NCBI GenBank assembly: GCA_041678605.1
Contig: JBAYNW010000008.1
Span: 1-64,000 of the forward strand
DNA: 64,000 nucleotides
Direction: 5' to 3'
Source: JBAYNW01 sp041678605
GTDB taxonomy: Bacteria; Cyanobacteriota; Vampirovibrionia; Gastranaerophilales; Gastranaerophilaceae
Shown here in pieces: positions 15,966 through 24,661 of the stretch. Positions within the stretch are counted from its first letter, which is position 1. Each line of letters starts with the position of its first letter. Under the pieces are notes generated by a model. That model did not search any database. It saw nothing but the letters and a program-made list of their open reading frames with translations, and was not told the origin of the DNA. Made by a program: the position numbers and the translations under genes.

Positions 15966-17777
15966 TTAGAATTTTTCTATCTTTTCCAGATTTTTTGGTA
16001 ATTGTCCCGCACTTGCTTGTGCCGCAGGTGCAGCTTGTCCGCTTGGGTTTGGCGAAGTGTTGTCTTTTGGTCCAAACAGCGGCTTGCCTAATTGGAATAA
16101 CGGTTTCTTGTCATCAGTTGCTTGTCCGGGTTGTGCGGCCGCAGGTTGAGCCGCACCGTTGGCTGCCGCAGGCGGTGGTGGCGGATTCAGCTCTGTTTCT
16201 GTCATATTTGTTATTTCAAAATCATAATCTTTTGGGGTGCTTGAAGTACTTGCGACAACGTCGTCGATTGAGCTTGAGGCAATTTCCAGTTTATATAATC
16301 TTATATCAGAGTCGTTAACCAATTGTTTTATATTTTTATAAAAAGTGTAGATACTTTCAACATTTGTGGACTTACCTTTTATGTCAATTTTTCCGGCTTC
16401 GTTTGACATGTAGTAAGATACCCATAATTTATTGGGAATACTTATTCCCAAAGTGTCGTAATAAGTGAGCTTTGTTTTGTTTTGCGAAAGTATTTTATCT
16501 ATAGTCGATTTAAGGTCAAATGTGTTATCTTTTCCCGCATTGTTATACTTTGCTATATCGGCTGCCGCCTGCGTAATTTTAGCGTCAAGTCCCGCCAATT
16601 TGGCTTGCTCTCTGGGAATTAAAAAGTTATTAAGCAGCAACACCAGAGCGGCAATTGGAATTATAATTATTCCACCGAGCAGCAGGGAAGTTTTTTTCAC
16701 AAAATCAGGAGTTAAGGCGATTTCAAGGTTTCCCAGATTTATTTTCGGACACATTGAATCGTCCGATTCAGAAGCAAAAGCACCTTCCTGATCTCCTACC
16801 ATGTTCAATTTTAGCGGAAAATCATGAAAAGGATATATCGCCGCACCAATGGATTCCAGAGTTATTTTCAAAGCCATATTCGGAAGAACGTTGAGATTTA
16901 CCGGAAGAAGTTCGTTTTGTATATATTTATTGCATTCCAAAAAATTAACCGAACATTCAATATCTAATTTCATGGAAAGGACTTCCGCACTTACCAAATC
17001 TGTTTCGGAAATTATGAGCAGGTTGCTTGCCGGCAATCCTGCCAGAGTCAGTTTGGCGGATGTTGTTATGGCATTATAAATTTCGTCGTCAACGAAAGAC
17101 TTTAAAGCCAGAGGTTCTTCATAGTACTCTATAATTTTTTTGTCAACCATGGAAAGTATAGCATAACTGTTTTGTGCTATTATCATCAGGTTCCAGTGGG
17201 TGCCTTCTTTCATTTCTTCTTTAGCCAGTTCGGAGTAATGCAAGGCTCTTAAAAGTGATATATAAGAACTTTCCACGCCTATCAAAGAACAGCCGACTTC
17301 ACTGCAGATTATGTTGATTTCATCCAAAACATTTTTTTGAATTGCCGTATATGCTAAAGTCCTGTTTTCCGTATTTATGTTCGAATAGACTTCCGCCCAG
17401 CTGATAAGAGGTTCCTGACGTTTAAAAATATATGATTGCTCTACTTCTGATATTATGGCATTTGTAATCGCTTCGTCAGTTAATAAAAGCGGAAGATTTA
17501 TCATTCCAAAATGCACGTTTGGTACATTAAGAATTATGTTGCTTCTTTTTGGGATGTGCAATTCTTCAAACAATTCTTCCAATGATTCTTTAAATTGTTC
17601 GTAATTGGCAATTTCCCTTGTCGAATGGTTGTACTCGAGAGGCCGGTTTGAATATTTATTGACAGTACCGGTAAGCCTGTCAATTTCAATCATTTCCAAG
17701 CCGACGCTCGGAGATATTGAAACCCCAACCGCTATTTTTGTGCTTGCACCTAATTTTGTTAAGAAATTTTCTATCAT
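15966..17777 (-). CDS. PilM-PilN fusion, type IV pilus assembly
   Basis: 603 aa. Residues 1 to about 340 form a PilM-type actin-like ATPase fold (STKIAVGVSISPSVGLEMIE at the start; LTLAGLPASNLLIISETDL). A single membrane helix follows near 375-393 (SLLLGGIIIIPIAALVLLLN) and then a PilN-like coiled coil and periplasmic domain. In most bacteria these are two proteins joined by a PilN N-terminal motif bound to PilM, so here the contact is covalent. The tail from about residue 530 is rich in Pro/Ala/Gly and low in complexity. Confidence 0.85.
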   Translation of the reverse strand: MIENFLTKLGASTKIAVGVSISPSVGLEMIEIDRLTGTVNKYSNRPLEYNHSTREIANYEQFKESLEELFEELHIPKRSNIILNVPNVHFGMINLPLLLTDEAITNAIISEVEQSYIFKRQEPLISWAEVYSNINTENRTLAYTAIQKNVLDEINIICSEVGCSLIGVESSYISLLRALHYSELAKEEMKEGTHWNLMIIAQNSYAILSMVDKKIIEYYEEPLALKSFVDDEIYNAITTSAKLTLAGLPASNLLIISETDLVSAEVLSMKLDIECSVNFLECNKYIQNELLPVNLNVLPNMALKITLESIGAAIYPFHDFPLKLNMVGDQEGAFASESDDSMCPKINLGNLEIALTPDFVKKTSLLLGGIIIIPIAALVLLLNNFLIPREQAKLAGLDAKITQAAADIAKYNNAGKDNTFDLKSTIDKILSQNKTKLTYYDTLGISIPNKLWVSYYMSNEAGKIDIKGKSTNVESIYTFYKNIKQLVNDSDIRLYKLEIASSSIDDVVASTSSTPKDYDFEITNMTETELNPPPPPAAANGAAQPAAAQPGQATDDKKPLFQLGKPLFGPKDNTSPNPSGQAAPAAQASAGQLPKNLEKIEKF

Positions 17778-17887
17778 CTACTTCAAATACTTGTTTACTA
17801 CTCCACTTTCATTATACAATAGATTTTGCTTAAGGTACATTTGTAACGAATTTTTACATTAAATGAATGAATTTGAGAAAAAGGCCA

Positions 17888-18790
17888 ATGAAAAATGAAA
17901 TATTAAAACTAAAGAAAGAAAAAAATGCCGTAATTTTGGCACACAGTTACCAGAACATAGAAATAGACGAGGTGGCTGATTTTGTTGGCGATTCTTTATA
18001 CTTAAGCCGGATGGCGGCAAAAACCGATGCGGATATTATTGTATTTGCAGGGGTTTATTTTATGGCGGAAACCGCAAAAATTCTTTCACCAAGTAAAAAA
18101 GTTTTGCTGCCGAGGCTTGAGGCAGGCTGTCTTATGGCTGATATGATAAATCTTGCACAATTGAGAGAATTCAAGTCAAAACACCCGAATATTCCTACCG
18201 TCTGTTACATAAATTCAACAGCAGAAGTCAAATCCGAATGTGATATTTGCTGCACAAGTTCAAATGCTGTAAAAATCGTTGAAAGGCTTAATGCAAAGGA
18301 AGTTTTGTTTGTACCCGATACATATTTGGGCAAATGGGTTGAAAGCCAATTACACGGCGTCAAAGTGATTACTTATCCGGGCTATTGTCCTACTCATTTA
18401 AGAATAACAGCTGAAGATATTATCAATCAAAAGAAAAAATATCCCGAAGCCCTCGTGCTTGCTCATCCCGAATGCCATCAATCGGTTACGGCGTTGGCAG
18501 ATTACGTCGGAAGCACAACTGGAATTATGAAATTTGCCGATAAAAGCGGCAAAAAACAATTTATTATCGCAACAGAAATGGGCGTGGTTGAAAGATTGCA
18601 AAGAGATTTGAAAGACAAAGAATTTATTTTGGTGAGTCCGAAAGCAGTTTGTTCAAACATGAAATGGCACCATTTGGAAGATATTTTAAACTCACTAAAA
18701 TATGAACAATATGAAATTACAGTTGACCCCGAAATTGCCCAAAAAGCTTTCGTTTGCATCGACAGAATGCTTAAGGAAAGTGGGAAGTGA
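17888..18790 (+). CDS. nadA: Quinolinate synthase A
   Basis: Condenses iminoaspartate and dihydroxyacetone phosphate to quinolinate for NAD synthesis; uses a [4Fe-4S] cluster. 300 aa from the chosen ATG. Conserved cluster cysteines lie in EAGCLMAD, PGYCPTH and KAVCSNMKW; substrate loops include YINSTAEVKSECD and AHPECHQSV. The start at 17888 aligns with the usual short N-terminus (MKNEILKLKKEKNAVILAHS) and follows an AAAAAGG sequence. A second ATG at 17867 has a TACATT hexamer 6 nt upstream and could be a leaderless start. nadB and nadC are not in the window. Confidence 0.95.
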   Translation: MKNEILKLKKEKNAVILAHSYQNIEIDEVADFVGDSLYLSRMAAKTDADIIVFAGVYFMAETAKILSPSKKVLLPRLEAGCLMADMINLAQLREFKSKHPNIPTVCYINSTAEVKSECDICCTSSNAVKIVERLNAKEVLFVPDTYLGKWVESQLHGVKVITYPGYCPTHLRITAEDIINQKKKYPEALVLAHPECHQSVTALADYVGSTTGIMKFADKSGKKQFIIATEMGVVERLQRDLKDKEFILVSPKAVCSNMKWHHLEDILNSLKYEQYEITVDPEIAQKAFVCIDRMLKESGK

Positions 18791-18857
18791 GATGTGGCTT
18801 AAGGGCTTAATGGCTGAAAGGTTTAAGGGTTCTGTTCCCCGTTTCCTCAACAAACAT

Positions 18858-18886
18858 TTGACAATTGTATTCAAGCTTAATATAAT
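18858..18886 (+). promoter_or_regulatory. Sigma70 promoter of hisS, leaderless
   Basis: TTGACA (18858-18863), 17-nt spacer, TATAAT (18881-18886). Both hexamers are perfect matches to consensus. The hisS ATG begins 6 nt after the -10, where transcription should start, and no Shine-Dalgarno is present. Confidence 0.85.
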
Positions 18887-18892
18887 TGATTT

Positions 18893-20140
18893 ATGAATAT
18901 AATCAAAGCACAAAAAGGGACTAAGGATATTTTACCCGAAGAAGCCGGCCAGTGGCAGAATTTGGAAGAAAAAGCGTTGGAAATTTTTACCAAAGCAGGG
19001 TTCAGTGAAATCAGAACACCTGTTTTTGAAGCAACCGAGCTTTTTGCCCGTGGCGTGGGCGATACAACCGATATCGTCAACAAAGAAATGTACACTTTTG
19101 AAAAAAGCGAGCGTTCCCTGACCCTTCGGCCAGAAAACACGGCAGGAGTCGTTCGAGCCTATATCGAAAACGGCATGCACAGACTCTCTGCTCCCGTTAA
19201 ACTGTGGTACAAAGGTCCGATGTTTAGGTATGAACGCCCTCAGGCCGGACGCCAAAGACAGTTTCATCAGGTTGGAGTGGAAATGTTCGGGATAAAAGAG
19301 CCGACCGCTGATGCGGAAATGATTTTGCTTGCGGTGAATTACCTTAAAGCTCTTGGGCTTAATGATTTGGATGTGGAAATTAACTCTCTGGGCTGTCCCG
19401 TTTGCAGGGAGGGCTTTAAAACCGCCCTTAAGGCAGTTTTAAAGCCCGAATTGGACAAAATGTGTCCCGATTGTCAACAAAGGTACGAAAAAAATCCGCT
19501 TAGAGTTTTAGACTGCAAAGTTGAAGAATGTAAGAAAATTTTGGGAAAATCAGAAATCCAAAAGGTAATAACTTCCGATTATATTTGCGAAGATTGCCAA
19601 AAACATTTTGATGAGTTAAAAAAATATTTGGGTGTTCTCAACATACAATACAGCGAAAACAAACTCCTTGTCAGGGGGCTTGACTACTATAACAGAACTG
19701 TTTTTGAAATAAAATCAAACGACTTGGGGTCGCAAAACGCTGTGTGCGGAGGCGGAAGATACGATTCACTTGTAAAAAATTTAGGCGGTGAAGACACTCC
19801 GGCCGTAGGCTGGGCAATGGGCATGGAAAGATTAATTTTTTTGGTCAACTCTTTGTCAAAAAATGCCGAACCTAAAAAATTACGGGCTTACGTGGTTTCA
19901 AATTCCACCATTGAAGCTTTTAAATTGGTTGAAGAATTGAGGAGTCATGGTGTAAGTGCCGATTTTGATTTGACTAACAAAAAATTTGTAAAGCAGTTGG
20001 AAAAGGCGTCAAAGGTGGCTGATTTTGCGGTTATTCTGGGCGAAGATGAACTGAAAAACAACACTGTTTCTGTGAAGAACCTTGCGACCGCCGAACAAAA
20101 AATGATAAATAGGTTAAAAGTTATTGACAATTTGAAATAA
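18893..20140 (+). CDS. hisS: Histidine--tRNA ligase
   Basis: Class II aminoacyl-tRNA synthetase, 415 aa. It starts with IIKAQKGTKDILPEEAGQWQ. Motif 2 region: YKGPMFRYERPQAGRQRQFHQVGVE. Histidine-binding signature LVRGLDYYNRTVFEIK; motif 3 AVGWAMGMERL. C-terminal anticodon-binding domain from about residue 325. Cysteines (CPVCREG; CPDCQQRY; CEDCQKH) in the insertion domain suggest a metal site, seen in some bacterial HisRS. The mRNA appears leaderless (see promoter). Confidence 0.97.
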   Translation: MNIIKAQKGTKDILPEEAGQWQNLEEKALEIFTKAGFSEIRTPVFEATELFARGVGDTTDIVNKEMYTFEKSERSLTLRPENTAGVVRAYIENGMHRLSAPVKLWYKGPMFRYERPQAGRQRQFHQVGVEMFGIKEPTADAEMILLAVNYLKALGLNDLDVEINSLGCPVCREGFKTALKAVLKPELDKMCPDCQQRYEKNPLRVLDCKVEECKKILGKSEIQKVITSDYICEDCQKHFDELKKYLGVLNIQYSENKLLVRGLDYYNRTVFEIKSNDLGSQNAVCGGGRYDSLVKNLGGEDTPAVGWAMGMERLIFLVNSLSKNAEPKKLRAYVVSNSTIEAFKLVEELRSHGVSADFDLTNKKFVKQLEKASKVADFAVILGEDELKNNTVSVKNLATAEQKMINRLKVIDNLK

Positions 20141-20152
20141 ATGGAGTATAAT
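20124..20152 (+). promoter_or_regulatory. Sigma70 promoter inside hisS for the downstream gene, leaderless
   Basis: TTGACA (20124-20129), 17-nt spacer, TATAAT (20147-20152), both perfect. The -35 and part of the spacer are within the hisS coding end. The next ATG (20160) comes 7 nt after the -10, so the transcript should start at or next to the A of ATG. Confidence 0.8.
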
Positions 20153-20159
20153 CAATTTT

Positions 20160-20486
20160 ATGCAAAAGCAAGTTGAAGAAGCGATAAAATTACTGATTAA
20201 GGCTTTTAGTGAACGTTTTGACGATTTCCACGGGCTTTATTTGTACGGAATTTTTACAGACGGAAAAAACCACAGGGACGAGGATATCGAACTTGTTGCG
20301 ATTTTTGATGTGGAAAATAAATATAAGCGTGAACTTATTTGGCCGATTGTCGGCAAAATCGAAACGGATTTGGATATTTTCATTGATCTTAACCCAACCA
20401 CTATAGAAGATTTAAAGAAAGACGAAGAACTTTACGACGAAGTCGTAAATCAGGGTATTTTCTTTGAGGCAAATGTAAACAAATAA
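20160..20486 (+). CDS. Nucleotidyltransferase-fold protein with degenerate active site
   Basis: 108 aa, resembling MNT-type small nucleotidyltransferases. The glycine-serine motif (normally LFGSRARG) reads LYGIFTDG at residues 24-31, and the acidic pair (normally DIDL) reads DIEL. With Ser lost and the second Asp replaced by Glu, catalysis is doubtful. It ends in a bidirectional hairpin terminator. It has its own promoter, so it is not only a hisS read-through product. No HEPN partner gene was seen next to it. Confidence 0.65.
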   Translation: MQKQVEEAIKLLIKAFSERFDDFHGLYLYGIFTDGKNHRDEDIELVAIFDVENKYKRELIWPIVGKIETDLDIFIDLNPTTIEDLKKDEELYDEVVNQGIFFEANVNK

Positions 20487-20515
20487 AAAGGGCCATATAT
20501 GACCCTTTTTAAATA
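20485..20515. terminator. Bidirectional hairpin terminator
   Basis: AAAAAGGG and CCCTTTTT enclose a CAT/ATG inner stem. T-runs follow on both strands, serving the gene ending at 20486 (plus) and the gene ending at 20540 (minus). Confidence 0.8.
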
Positions 20516-20539
20516 TATAATTACCTAATTCCTATTTTT

Positions 20540-21178
20540 TCAAGAAATCGGGGATTTAATAGAGGTATTTTGTTCTATGAACTTTTTAGGGGCAAGACAG
20601 TTCATAAATTTGTAGTTATATTTGTTCATACCTTCGATTAAACCTAGGCTATCTTGATCCCAGACTCCCGCCTTCAATTCTTTCTTTCCGATATTTGCTA
20701 AGTAAACTCCCATCGCTCTTGAGACAAAAGGAAAATCATTTTCAAATAGCGGCCCTGCATTAGCTGCCCCAAAAAGGTACGTAATTTCTTTGCCAGATCT
20801 TAAATTCTTGTGAAAAGTAGTCCATTCGGAGTAATGGATAGCATTAAGATTTTCGAGAAAAGATACACTTATTTTTTCCTCTCCAACTTTAAATTTTAAT
20901 ATATTTTCTTGGAAATTTTTTGAATTACCCAAACGACTGAAACTACTGTCATTGCTCACCTTAACATCATACATTTTTGAAAAACGTTTTTTTAACTTTA
21001 CAAACGCATTTGCAAAAAAATCTTCCAATGGTTGTGTATTGTCGGGAGTGGAAGCATTTAAAGCTTTTTTTAAACCCGATGTGGACATGACTCGCATAAA
21101 AATCTTCCGCTCTGCTTCACCCTTAAAGTTCGGCTGGTAATTGTTTTGGTAATTGTTAGATACTCTTGATACTTGCAT
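20540..21178 (-). CDS. Hypothetical protein with N-terminal F-x-G tag
   Basis: 212 aa. The tail (QVSRVSNNYQNNYQPNFKGE) is Asn/Gln-rich and ends in NFKGE (residues 17-21). The body mixes helices and a possible beta segment, with Trp and Gly residues near 125-165 (WTTFHKNLRSGKEITYLFGA). No signal peptide or membrane helix. SD (AGAGAGGA) precedes the ATG. Downstream is a bidirectional terminator; upstream is a TAGCAAAA motif. Not a recognised family. Confidence 0.72.
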   Translation of the reverse strand: MQVSRVSNNYQNNYQPNFKGEAERKIFMRVMSTSGLKKALNASTPDNTQPLEDFFANAFVKLKKRFSKMYDVKVSNDSSFSRLGNSKNFQENILKFKVGEEKISVSFLENLNAIHYSEWTTFHKNLRSGKEITYLFGAANAGPLFENDFPFVSRAMGVYLANIGKKELKAGVWDQDSLGLIEGMNKYNYKFMNCLAPKKFIEQNTSIKSPIS

Positions 21179-21235
21179 GTTTTAATCCTCTCTTTGTTTT
21201 TTCAGTAACGTACATACAAAACTTGTCAAAAAAAA

Positions 21236-21244
21236 CTTTTGCTA
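21236..21244 (-). promoter_or_regulatory. TAGCAAAA motif upstream of a tagged gene
   Basis: Minus strand TAGCAAAAG within the palindrome TTTTGCTAGCAAAA, about 57 nt before the ATG at 21178. TTGACA follows 9 nt further on, which could make the motif an upstream promoter element or operator. Confidence 0.45.
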
Positions 21245-21320
21245 GCAAAATTTACTATCGTAACAATTATTTACATAGACAAAGGTAATTCGCTCAGATG
21301 GAAAGACCAACAAATTCTTG

Positions 21321-21452
21321 CGTCATTGCGAGAGTTGGGTTATCGGCTCCGACAAAAAGTGTCCACCGAAGCAATCCTTTGGGCGTACATTGGCAAGATT
21401 GCTTCGGTGACTGCCTTTTGACCAACTACTCAACCCTCGTCTCGCAATGACG
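21321..21452. repeat. Dispersed palindromic repeat family B, copy 1
   Basis: CGTCATTGCGAG at the left end matches CTCGCAATGACG at the right. Inner arms CACCGAAGCAATC and GATTGCTTCGGTG also pair. Copy 2 at 38818-38957 has the same ends and inner arms. With the ftsZ terminator it makes up most of the 362-nt gap 21179-21540. Confidence 0.88.
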
Positions 21453-21487
21453 TGAGCCTTGTTTGATTCATTCTGGTGATTAGTTAC

Positions 21488-21519
21488 AAAAAAACAAGGA
21501 GCCGTTTGACTCCTTGTTT
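21488..21519 (-). terminator. ftsZ terminator
   Basis: On the minus strand AAACAAGGAG pairs with CTCCTTGTTT (21492-21501 with 21510-21519) and a run of seven T follows. It lies 22 nt after the ftsZ stop. Confidence 0.88.
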
Positions 21520-21540
21520 AAATATATAATTATCTAATTC

Positions 21541-22677
21541 CTATTTCTTCAAAAAATCAGGGATTTCTATGTTTGAGAAACTCGGGCTTATTTCCGTTGT
21601 CGCTTTCTTTTGATTGAAAGCACCTGAGAAGAAGTCCGCCGCACTTAAAGTTTTTACTTCAGACGCATCTTTTGAAGCGATTTGGTTTCTCAATTCAAAC
21701 CCTGTTGCAATAACGGTAATTTGAATTTCACCTTGAATTTTGTCATCAACAACGGCACCGATAATAACTTTTGCGTCATCAAGAACGGCTGAGTTAATGA
21801 TATTTGTTGCGTCAGTCACTTCATGAAGTGTCATATCAGGTCCGCCTGTGATATTAACAATTACGCCGCTTGCTCCGTTGATTGATGTTTCAAGAAGCTG
21901 AGAATCAATTGCTGTTTTTGCCGCATCAATTGCTCTGCCTTCGCCCTGACCGCGTCCGATACCCATAAGAGCCGAACCTGAAGCCTGCATAACGCTCTTA
22001 ACATCAGCGAAATCAACGTTGATAAGTCCCGGAATTGTGATAATATCAGAAATACCCTGAACACCGCGAAGAAGCACTTCGTCAACAACGATAAATGATT
22101 CTTGCAAAGAAACTCTTCTGTCAACTACGTCAAGCAACTTGTCGTTAGGGATGATAATTAATGCATCAACACATTCTCTTAATTTTTCTAAGCCTTGCAA
22201 AGCTTGATTTTGTCTGCGTTTTCCTTCAAAAGAAAACGGTTTTGTAACAACACCAATCGTCAAAACACCTAGTTCTTTAGCTATCTTAGCAACAATAGGA
22301 GCAGCACCTGTTCCGGTGCCTCCGCCCATGCCTGCTGTAACAAAGACCATATCAGCACCGTCTAATGCTTCTGTTATCTCTTGTTGAGCTTCCTCGGCCG
22401 CTTTTTCACCGATTTGAGGCTCTCCGCCGGCACCGAGTCCGTTTGTTAACTTAGCTCCAAGCTGAATTTTATTCTTACAAGAAGAATAATTCAAAACTTG
22501 TAAATCTGTGTTCATTAACCAAAAATCAACGCCGCTTAAGCCTGCTTTGATCATTCGATTAACAGCATTTCCGCCGCCGCCGCCAACACCTATTACTTTT
22601 ATGCTAGCCGGATTAACTGTTGATTTTTGTTGTGTACCTTCTTTTTTTCCGAAGATATCTGGTCCAAAATTTTCCAC
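21541..22677 (-). CDS. ftsZ: Cell division protein FtsZ
   Basis: Tubulin-like GTPase that forms the division ring. 378 aa. Nucleotide-binding loops: KVIGVGGGGGNAVNRMI near residue 28, the tubulin signature GGGTGTGAAP near 120, and VDFADVKSVMQ. A linker with low conservation follows, and a C-terminal peptide, IEIPDFLKK, for FtsA/ZipA-type partners. ftsA and ftsQ are not adjacent, so this is a stand-alone ftsZ with its own terminator. The leader on the minus strand contains a TATAAT-like hexamer. Confidence 0.97.
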   Translation of the reverse strand: MENFGPDIFGKKEGTQQKSTVNPASIKVIGVGGGGGNAVNRMIKAGLSGVDFWLMNTDLQVLNYSSCKNKIQLGAKLTNGLGAGGEPQIGEKAAEEAQQEITEALDGADMVFVTAGMGGGTGTGAAPIVAKIAKELGVLTIGVVTKPFSFEGKRRQNQALQGLEKLRECVDALIIIPNDKLLDVVDRRVSLQESFIVVDEVLLRGVQGISDIITIPGLINVDFADVKSVMQASGSALMGIGRGQGEGRAIDAAKTAIDSQLLETSINGASGVIVNITGGPDMTLHEVTDATNIINSAVLDDAKVIIGAVVDDKIQGEIQITVIATGFELRNQIASKDASEVKTLSAADFFSGAFNQKKATTEISPSFSNIEIPDFLKK

Positions 22678-22847
22678 TTATTATTCCTCTTTTTTATACT
22701 ACGCACTATAGTTGATATAATATCATACTATTTTAAATAAAAAAAATAGTAAAGAGATTATACTAAATTGTTATCCAAATTTAATATAAGTTCAAGAAAC
22801 TTTGCAATTTGTAAAGAAAAGATTACAAATCAGAAGGATGGAAGTAA

Positions 22848-22895
22848 GGATGTATGGATGTATTGCCTTAAAATATGCCATACATCTATACATCT
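22848..22895. repeat. Short palindromic repeat (GATGTATGGATGTAT arms)
   Basis: GGATGTATGGATGTATTGCC faces GCCATACATCTATACATC. The same ATACATCTATACATC wording occurs at 41163-41180 and in the mutL linker region, so it is a dispersed unit. Confidence 0.65.
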
Positions 22896-22909
22896 GGCCT
22901 TCAATACCT

Positions 22910-23326
22910 CTAATATACGATTTGCACATAAATAGTTCTGTTTCTTGGCCTGTTGTCGAAATCTACCAAAACTACCTGCTGCCATGTTCCCAATTGCAAA
23001 GCTCCGTCAATCAGTGGAATCATTGTTGAATTTCCCACAATGGCCGCTCTGACGTGAGCATAGCCGTTGCCGTCATGCCAGGTCTCATCGTGATGGTATT
23101 CCTTATCGGCCGGAGCAATTAAATCCAATGCCTCCGGCAAATCAACGAGAATTCCCGGCTCAAATTCAATGTTAGTTATTGAAACCGTACTTCCCGCAAC
23201 ATAAACCAGAACGGATGCATTCTGCAAAGAATGTCTGTACACAGAATTTTGAATATTTTTTGTAATGTCAATAATATCCGTAAATCCTTGAGTATTTATA
23301 ACAAATTTTTCATTGATAACAGTCAT
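22910..23326 (-). CDS. YjbQ family protein (UPF0047)
   Basis: 138 aa, standard length for the YjbQ family. Typical features: SVQNASVLVYVAGSTVSITN-like core strand, the DETWHDGNGYAHVRAAIVGN metal-site stretch with conserved His, and the C-terminal GTWQQVVLVDFDNRPRNRTI signature. Some members were reported to have thiamine-phosphate synthase activity, but the physiological role is unclear. Single gene in divergent orientation to the PLP lyase. Confidence 0.9.
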   Translation of the reverse strand: MTVINEKFVINTQGFTDIIDITKNIQNSVYRHSLQNASVLVYVAGSTVSITNIEFEPGILVDLPEALDLIAPADKEYHHDETWHDGNGYAHVRAAIVGNSTMIPLIDGALQLGTWQQVVLVDFDNRPRNRTIYVQIVY

Positions 23327-23389
23327 TTTAATGTCCCTTTGTTAATTCAGTTTAATTGATAAATATTTAAAAAACAAGGGGCATTAAAG

Positions 23390-23418
23390 TTGAAAGGTTT
23401 TTGTTTTTTGCTTACAAT
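23390..23418 (+). promoter_or_regulatory. Sigma70 promoter of the PLP lyase gene, leaderless
   Basis: TTGAAA (23390-23395), 17-nt spacer, TACAAT (23413-23418). The gene starts at ATG 23425, 6 nt after the -10, and has no Shine-Dalgarno. Confidence 0.75.
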
Positions 23419-23424
23419 TTAACT

Positions 23425-24654
23425 ATGAACACTACACAAATTAATTTTAAAAATATTGAGAAGCAGCTGACTGAACAATTTGAAATAGTTGACGATATAA
23501 GAGATTTTAACCAAAAAAAAGTTCTGGAAGCTTTTATTGATAACAAAGTTGCCGCAGAGCATTTTATGACGGTTTCGGGCTACGGGCATGATGACTTGGG
23601 CCGAGAAATTCTTGACAAAGTTTTTGCCCAAGCTTTCAAGGCAGAAAAAGCGGTTGTGAGAAACCATTTTGTATCCGGAACCCACGCTATTGCCTGTTGC
23701 CTGATGGGCAATCTGCGTTATGGCGAAAAATTAATCTCCGTTGCGGGAACTCCTTACGACACGATGGAAGAAGTAATCGGGACACGAGGCGACAAAAGGG
23801 CTTCATTAATGGGACACGGAGTTTTGTATGAAGAAATTCCTCTGAAAAATAATATGGAAGTTGATTTTGAGCTGCTTGAAAAAACAATCGATGAAACCTG
23901 CAATATGGTTTTAATCCAGCGTTCACGCGGATATTCGCTCAGAAAATCACTTGATATTGCAACAATAGAAAAAATTATTCATATTGTAAAATCAAAAAAT
24001 CCCGATTGTATTTGTTTTGTTGACAACTGCTACGGCGAATTCGTTGAAAAGCAAGAACCGCTTGAAGTTGGAGCCGACTTAATCGCAGGGTCTTTGATAA
24101 AAAACCCCGGCGGCGGAATTGTCGAAGCCGGCGGTTATATCGCAGGAAAAGAAAAATTTGTCGAACAGGCCGCAATGAGGCTAACCGCACCCGGCATCGG
24201 TTCCGAAGGCGGGGCAATGTTAAATCAGTCAAGGTTAATTTTTCAAGGATTTTTTATGGCTCCTTCAATAGTTTCGGAGGCTGTTAAGGGTGCAATTTTG
24301 GCAGCGAAAATTTTTGAAGAAATCGGATATATTTCCACCCCGAAATTTGACGAAAGGCGTACGGATATTATTCAGACAATAACTTTTAACGCCCAAAAAC
24401 CGCTTGAAGATTTTTGCAAAACGGTTCAGGAACTTTCGCCGATAAATTCTTACGTAACGCCTATTCCTGATGATGTTCCGGGATATGAGGATAAAGTAAT
24501 TATGGCGGGGGGAACTTTCATAGAAGGTTCGACAATAGAACTATCGGCCGACGGGCCGGTCAGACCGCCATATGCAGTTTATATGCAGGGCGGACTGAAT
24601 TACGCACACGTAAAAATTGTTCTGCAAGCCATTCTGGATAAGATTAGGAATTAA
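23425..24654 (+). CDS. Methionine gamma-lyase family PLP protein (PF06838 type)
   Basis: 409 aa from the ATG at 23425. Fold-type I PLP enzyme of the 'aluminium resistance' group. Visible: HFVSGTHAIACCLMGNLRYG near the cofactor phosphate site, FVDNCYGEFVE with the ring-stacking Asp, and GSLIKNPGGGIVEAGGYIAG with the Schiff-base lysine. The C-terminus reads PPYAVYMQGGLNYAHVKIVL. Members are often annotated as methionine gamma-lyase, but the true substrate is not established. In-frame residues before this ATG have no start evidence. Confidence 0.88.
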   Translation: MNTTQINFKNIEKQLTEQFEIVDDIRDFNQKKVLEAFIDNKVAAEHFMTVSGYGHDDLGREILDKVFAQAFKAEKAVVRNHFVSGTHAIACCLMGNLRYGEKLISVAGTPYDTMEEVIGTRGDKRASLMGHGVLYEEIPLKNNMEVDFELLEKTIDETCNMVLIQRSRGYSLRKSLDIATIEKIIHIVKSKNPDCICFVDNCYGEFVEKQEPLEVGADLIAGSLIKNPGGGIVEAGGYIAGKEKFVEQAAMRLTAPGIGSEGGAMLNQSRLIFQGFFMAPSIVSEAVKGAILAAKIFEEIGYISTPKFDERRTDIIQTITFNAQKPLEDFCKTVQELSPINSYVTPIPDDVPGYEDKVIMAGGTFIEGSTIELSADGPVRPPYAVYMQGGLNYAHVKIVLQAILDKIRN

Positions 24655-24661
24655 GTCTTTT

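Noticed and set aside
20160..20486. MNT-HEPN toxin-antitoxin pair
   Set aside because: There is no HEPN-domain gene on either side.
22802..23029. Open reading frame on the plus strand near the YjbQ gene
   Set aside because: It overlaps the YjbQ gene on the other strand and contains translated palindromic repeat, with no SD.
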